The translations under genes and the position numbers were made by a program. From NCBI GenBank assembly GCA_028583415.1, contig CM053267.1, positions 51,040,914-51,104,913 on the forward strand: a stretch of 64,000 bases of DNA, written 5' to 3'. This document shows positions 59,276 through 64,000 of the stretch, one piece after another; the first letter of the stretch is position 1; each line of letters opens with the position of its first letter. Source of the DNA: Protea cynaroides (lineage: Eukaryota; Streptophyta; Magnoliopsida; Proteales; Proteaceae). The notes beneath the pieces were generated by a model. That model had not been told where the DNA came from. It searched no databases and was given only the letters and a program-made list of their open reading frames with translations.

Positions 59276-60316
59276 CAAACATAGAAAATGATAGACTACA
59301 TGCTTGTAACTGACTCACGATGGGCCCCAAGATCCTAGCTGTCCCTTGGTTGTTGGATGTTTCTCCTCTATTATGCATAAAGGCCTAGTTGTCCCTTGGT
59401 TATAGGATGTTTCTCCTTTATTATAGATAAGAGCATAATTGAGTTGGGATTTTATTTAAATGCACTTTCATAACTAAGAGACCCCACTAAATGATTCCAA
59501 TGGTTCACCTCTTTATCTCAATTACTAAAATATCCCATGTATTTTGAGGTTTTTGTGATGCCCCTATGACATCTTATGAAAGAGGATCGATGTCAATGAA
59601 TCATTGACACAAGCCGGGTATCAAGTAGATTGATCCATATGACTTTCGGGTGTCAATTTCAAGCCCGCACCATGTAGTTCGACCATGCTCGACCAATTGT
59701 ATATCAAGACCGACCGACCTGATTATTAAACATGTTGGGCTTAGGATCAGACCGATTATTAAACGAATGTTCACGGTGCAACGGGGTAGCCCAACTAAAT
59801 CGACCAAATGAACTGAATATACCTATAAACCGAATTGAATCATTGTTTAAACCAAACAAATATGACCCTAAAGCTAAAAACCTAAAACATTAAATTGTCT
59901 CTTACTCTCTTTCGTCTCTTGAGCCACTCGTTCTTTCCATCCTCATATTCATCTACATGGGTGATTAGAAGCCTAATCAGAGCCTTTTACTATCCTATAA
60001 GAAGATATTTAATCTACTACATGAGAACAATTATGGATTCGAAAACCAACATCTCATTATATTTTTATTTACACTTTAGCATGAGCTTGTTACAGCATGT
60101 TTATTTACCAATTAGCCTGATTAGCATAAGACCAATTATTGACCAAGACCCACCAGACTGAATATAAACGTATCTATTTCTCATCAATGAAGGACCGATT
60201 AGCTAAACGGCCATCACGGGTCGGGTGTTAAAACGGTGGGGACCAATTAAGCATGATCGAAACCGACCAACATCCACCGACACCGACCGATTGACACCCA
60301 AAAATACTTAAAAGTT
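59276..60316. other. spacer with a short tandem duplication
   Basis: The phrase GTCCCTTGGTTGTTGGATGT is repeated about 58 bases later as GTCCCTTGGTTATAGGATGT (59340-59430). The rest has many GACCGA-type phrases but no gene. Confidence 0.3.
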
Positions 60317-60551
60317 TGAGATATTCTCTTTTGTTGATACTTCATTCGTATACAGAGTGTTGTTTATTATAGGAAATACTCTTAAATAATTTATGGCTGT
60401 CTCTATTATTTCTTGGTGATAAACCACGAGTGTTACAAGAAACGACTCTGCGTGGAACATATCGCTCATAAACAACATTTCAAATGTTCAAATACAACAG
60501 ATTCAAAATTCAAATAGCAACGGTCCGATAGTTTAGGATTAAGTCTTATCA
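60317..60551 (-). repeat. copia C 3' LTR
   Basis: On the minus strand it begins TGATAAGACTTAATCC right after a purine tract AGAGGAGA (60552-60562) and ends near ATATCTCA. It follows the end of the copia C pol remnant. About 235 bp. The 5' LTR is not in the window, so the limits are provisional. Confidence 0.45.
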
Positions 60552-60562
60552 TCTCCTCTCAA

Positions 60563-61796
60563 GCAAACCGCTGTAGTGTAGACAGTGTGCTTGCCGCGTA
60601 GAGCGGAGAAACGCTTGGTTGATAATTTGGTAAGATGTCAGCTATCTAATTCTTGGTTGACAAAAACCGAACCCTAAGTTCCTTGGCGTAGACGTTTTCT
60701 TATACAAATTGAAAATCAAGAGAAATATGCTTAGTGCGGGCATGATATCTTGGATTAGCAAATAGATTTTGTGTAGCTTTGAGCTTATCACACCATACAA
60801 CTGGTAGAGATAAATGGTCATGATGAAGCTCATCGATCAACTGTTGCAACCATGTGATCTTAGATACGGCATTAGCATGACCTTGATACTTAGACTTAGT
60901 GCTTGAGTGAGCAGCGGTGGTTTGATTTTTGGAACTCAAGGACACGAAATTTGGGCAAAAAAAAGATGTAGCACCCACTAGTCAATCTGTGATCATTTGG
61001 ACAGCTTGCCCAGTCAACATCAGAAGAAGCCGGCAAAGTTAACAAAGATTCCTGTCTAATGTGCGTGCCGAATTATATAGTAAGTTTGAGATATCACAAA
61101 ATTCTCTTTACGGTTGTACTGTGTTCCTCAGTTGGCTTATGCACGAACTGACAAACCTGGTTCACAGCATACCAATTTTTGGTCTTGTCATGGTCAGATA
61201 TTGCAAGGCCATGTGACTTTACTGAACAAAGTACCACCCTTCTAAGTGAGTTTTATACCAGTGGCAGCAGGGATAGAAATGCCCTTGGCACCATCTTCTT
61301 GGTAAGAAGAAATAAGTCTCGTACATATTTTCGTTGACATAGAAATAAGCCATCATAGGTTGGAATTGCTTCAAGACCGAGAAAATAATGCAAGGGTCTG
61401 AGATCACGTAATTTGAACATGTTGTCGAGGTCGGTAATCAGTTGTTGCAAAGTGGTAGAGTCACTATGAGTAAGGAGTTTGCATGTGAATATGGAGAGAA
61501 GGATCTAACTAGGCACTGGGGAATACCATAGTTACAAGAGCATGGATGAGTCGAGAGAAATAAGCCTGTGGAGCCTGTTTAAGGCCACATAGAGCTCGAA
61601 GGAGATGGTAAAAGCTGTGAGGTTGATTAGAGTCTCAATGAAACCAAGCGGTTGAGCCATGTATACTTCCTTGTATAAGATGCAATTAAGGAGGGAATTG
61701 TTTACATTCAGTTTTCGAATGAGCCTGCCCTTATATAGTGATAGAGTGAGCACGGTCCGTATTGTTTCAGGTTTAACCATTAAGGCTGAATGTTTC
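60563..61796 (-). pseudogene. copia C reverse transcriptase (second part) and RNase H remnant
   Basis: Minus-strand translation shows VKPETIRTVLTLSLYKG (about 61775), EVYMAQPLGFIE (about 61650), then after breaks LRDLRPLHYFLGLEAIP (about 61370) and the RNase H block HSSTKSKYQGHANAVSKITW with LQQLIDELHHDHLSLPVVWCD and ARTKHISLDFQFV (60700-60920). YVDD is not recovered. Many stops and frameshifts make it a dead copy of Ty1/copia pol. Confidence 0.7.
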
Positions 61797-62727
61797 TGAT
61801 GTAAGCCAACTTTGGACTTATAAAAATAATGGATTGAGAGAGTGGATTTATACAAAATCAAAGGAACCAAAAGAGAAGTGAAGTGCATAAATGAATTTTG
61901 AAATTTTTTTTTAAAGGTAAAAAAGATATAATTGATGAAAGTGAAGGTGGGGTGACTTACTTCTCTTATAAGATGTAAATTAACTCCAAAGGTGGCCTAC
62001 AACTCTTCTGAGATGTAGGTGAAGAATAAGATTCCAACTCTTCTAGGACGGAATGAAACTTCTTCAAGGTTTCAAAGGATATGAAAGTTCTAACTCTTCA
62101 AGGTTGAAGTGAAACACTTCTAGGTTTCAAGATGAACTCTTCAAGGTTTAAAGGAGAAGATAAACTTCAATCTAAATTTCATTCACCAAATCATCTTTTA
62201 CTATTACATGACAATAAGCCACTATTTATAGGCTTAAAAAACCTCAAATAACTCAAAATAATCTTAACCATCCCTTATAATCCTAAGACTGAAATTGTAC
62301 ATAAAGAAAATAAAAGAGAAACATAAATTATTTAAAAATTTCAATACATAGAAACTTGTCCCAATGTGTTGATTTTTGTTCCAAGTCATTAAAACTTGTC
62401 ACAATGTGTATTGATGCAAGCTCCAAAGTTTTGATATAAATTCCAAAATCTTGATGCAAAGTCCCATGTCTTGATGTAAATTTGAATGTAGAGAAGATTC
62501 TAGAATCATTGAATAAAAAAAATACCACCTCACTCTCCACTAGGGACTTGATAGATCACCAAAAAGGGACTGATTTCAAGGGGGCTAGGACTAGATTCTT
62601 TGGTTCTTTTGTAACTTTGTTCATACATTGGTCTTGGGCCAAATGATTTTGATTAAATGGGTTTTGTGGGCTTGGGTCTTGATGTAATGATATAATTGTT
62701 GAACATGGATGCAATTGGACTACATCA
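61797..62727 (-). mobile_element. second copy of the 839-bp TG..CA element, inserted in copia C
   Basis: On the minus strand it starts TGATGTAGTCCAATTGC and ends GTTGGCTTACATCA, and is similar throughout to 8523-9361. It splits the copia C RT: the codons for SQTEGIDFGE lie on one side and ETFS..VKPETIR on the other. The flanks GTTTC and ATTTC agree at four of five positions, a decayed duplication. 931 bp, no coding capacity. Confidence 0.65.
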
Positions 62728-62990
62728 ATTTCTCCAAAATCAATACCCTCAGTTTGACTAAATCTCTTGGCCACTAAACATACTTTATATCATTCCACTG
62801 TGCCATCAGGTTTTCTCTTTGATTCAGAAAACCCACTTACATCCAATTACATTTTTCTGAGGAGGCAAAATAGCTAGTAACCAAGTACCATTTTGAAGGA
62901 GAGCAAAATTCACACATCATTGCTTCACGCCATGTCGCAGACTTATTGGCTTCAGTAAAACAAGGATCACACTCGGCCATTTGTAAGGGA
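62728..62990 (-). pseudogene. copia C reverse transcriptase, first part
   Basis: Minus-strand reading with frameshifts: CFTEANKSATWREAM (about 62960), a block corresponding to the family's LLP..K.V.GCKWVF (about 62850), then LVAKRFSQTEGIDFGE up to the insertion. This is the N-terminal part of the copia RT domain. The element is truncated upstream at about 62990. Confidence 0.65.
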
Positions 62991-63059
62991 TGTTAGGTCA
63001 CATGGTCTGGGTATGTCTTGGGCATGGTGGATTGTTGGACTGTCATATGCGTAGATATC

Positions 63060-63252
63060 CTTTTTTTTTATATATAATTTTTTTATGCATATATCATTTA
63101 TTGAGCTAGAAAAAAGGGGAAGGAAGAATATATGCCGGTACAAGGCCATAAAGCCCTCGGAAGGAAGGGGGCAACAACCAAAGGAAACCACTAACTAAAT
63201 GACCCATTTACTAATGATGTACAAAGAAAACCCGGGGGGGGGGAATTTGGCT
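63060..63252 (-). mobile_element. LINE 3' UTR and A-tail
   Basis: On the minus strand: a stretch ending CTTTATGGCCTTGTACCGGC, then CAATAAATGATATATGCATA, then AAAAAATTATATATAAAAAAA. Plant LINEs end in this way. It belongs with the zf-RVT coding part at 63510-63950, separated by a MITE. Confidence 0.6.
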
Positions 63253-63480
63253 CGTCTCAAGTTCGAGATGAACTTGAGACTTGCCAGTGTCGGCTGGATG
63301 ACCGACACCTGGCATTCCTTCTCATCTCATGGTATGAGAGTGATTGTAAAGAAAAGTAAAAAAAAAATTGCAAAAACACTCAATCACTCTCATACCGATA
63401 AATGGGAAAGAGTGTCAGGTGTCGGCTGGGGCTATCCAGCCGACACTGGTATTTCTCAAGTTCAAAATGAACTTGAGACG
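63253..63480. mobile_element. palindromic MITE inside the LINE
   Basis: CGTCTCAAGTTC at the left and GAACTTGAGACG at the right are exact complements. Each is itself the outer arm of a smaller palindrome (TCTCAAGTTC..GAACTTGAGA). CCAGTGTCGGCTGG pairs with CCAGCCGACACTGG, and GAGAGTGATTG with CAATCACTCTC. So the block of about 228 bp folds on itself. Runs of 10 or more G flank it on both sides (about 63234-63243 and 63491-63506), possibly a target duplication of a Mutator-type insertion. Confidence 0.6.
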
Positions 63481-63509
63481 ATCCTCTTCGCAGGGGGGGG
63501 GGGGGGACC

Positions 63510-63950
63510 CACGGCCTGAGGGCAACTGTTGTCTCTCTCGGTATATATTTGGAATTGAAGATCTTGCCATTCTGCTCCCTCCATATGTGGTACATAGTGG
63601 CTCCCAAGGCCAATCTAATTAATCTCCCAAGAATCCTATTATCCTTGAATCTCCTGCTGATCTCAGATGCTTCCTCAATGATGCCTTGCCCTCTATATCT
63701 TCTTTTGGTGTACATATTTTTGATCTCACGCCAAATCCAAGAAGAGTACGGGCATCCAAAAAAGAGATGGTTTCCAGTGTCGAGCCCTGCCCAACATAAA
63801 AAACAATTTAGACTAACCTCTATAGATCTCAACCTCAGCTGGTTACAAGTGGGAAGTGCATCAATAAGACATCTCCAAAGGGTTATGCATGGATCCAGTT
63901 TGTTCATTGATAGTGGGAAGGTCGGTTGGATTATGTGTAACAGTTAGAGT
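63510..63950 (-). pseudogene. LINE ORF2 C-terminal zinc-binding (zf-RVT) region
   Basis: Minus-strand frame with MNKLDPCITLWRCLIDALPT, then SLNCFLCWAGLDTGNHLFFG followed by CPYSSWIW, and later IWREQNGKIF. The C..C..H..C pattern (CFLCWAG..NHLFFGC) is the reverse-transcriptase-associated zinc-binding domain at the C-terminus of plant L1 ORF2. The frame is open for 175 codons only because it runs on into the MITE. The RT domain would lie beyond the right edge of the window. Confidence 0.65.
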
Positions 63951-64000
63951 GGAAGCATTGGGAAGTGTTAATGGCTGAGTACACGATGGCTCAGTCACTG

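Overview
The window is nuclear DNA of a flowering plant. It is AT-rich, full of layered LTR retrotransposons, LINE, SINE and MITE remnants and microsatellites, and has only one recognisable host-type gene, an F-box/DUF295 gene. I cannot name the species. Nothing bacterial, organellar or viral is visible.

Left flank (1-10730): a LINE ORF2 remnant (362-1050), two copies of a copia-type LTR family (1177-2291 and 9738-10730), a reverse-strand copia element (about 2355-6643) that itself carries a Ty3-type solo LTR (2858-5000), a degenerate orphan exon (7252-7566) and an 839-bp TG..CA element with a perfect target duplication (8523-9361).

Centre (10731-41954): a Ty3/gypsy element of the Tat type (two RNase H domains, no chromodomain). 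It has 450-bp LTRs, a tRNA-Lys primer site and the 5-bp duplication CACAT, and sits inside a copia LTR. Its gag-pro-pol is one frame broken by a second, antisense insertion (13066-31974) and by four in-frame stops. The inserted element is a non-coding LARD-like retrotransposon with LTRs of about 5.1 kb, a tRNA-Arg-like primer site, a polypurine tract and the duplication CACCA. Its 8.7-kb interior is mostly tandem repeats. The host LTRs differ at 13 of 450 positions, while the LARD LTRs differ at roughly a dozen positions over 5 kb, so the LARD is the later arrival. Between integrase and the 3' LTR the host element carries a three-exon antisense gene (37536-39975) with a TATA box and an upstream 92-bp repeat array holding nine palindromic CACGTG sites. 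A separate 109-bp array lies past its 3' end.

Right flank (41960-64000): a third copia LTR copy with a Tourist-like MITE and gag remnant, a MITE with a GGT microsatellite core, a solo-LTR-like block (48182-50167), LINE and SINE 3' fragments, the F-box gene (55106-56269, minus, one homopolymer frameshift), a decayed reverse-strand copia element (60317-62990) interrupted by a second copy of the 8523-9361 element, and a minus-strand LINE 3' end with a hairpin MITE.

The points most worth following are the chain of more than 30 short inverted repeats (18 with telo-box arms) in the predicted transcribed leader of the LARD, and the antisense gene with its own promoter-like G-box array. All family assignments are by reading alone. 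No database search was possible.
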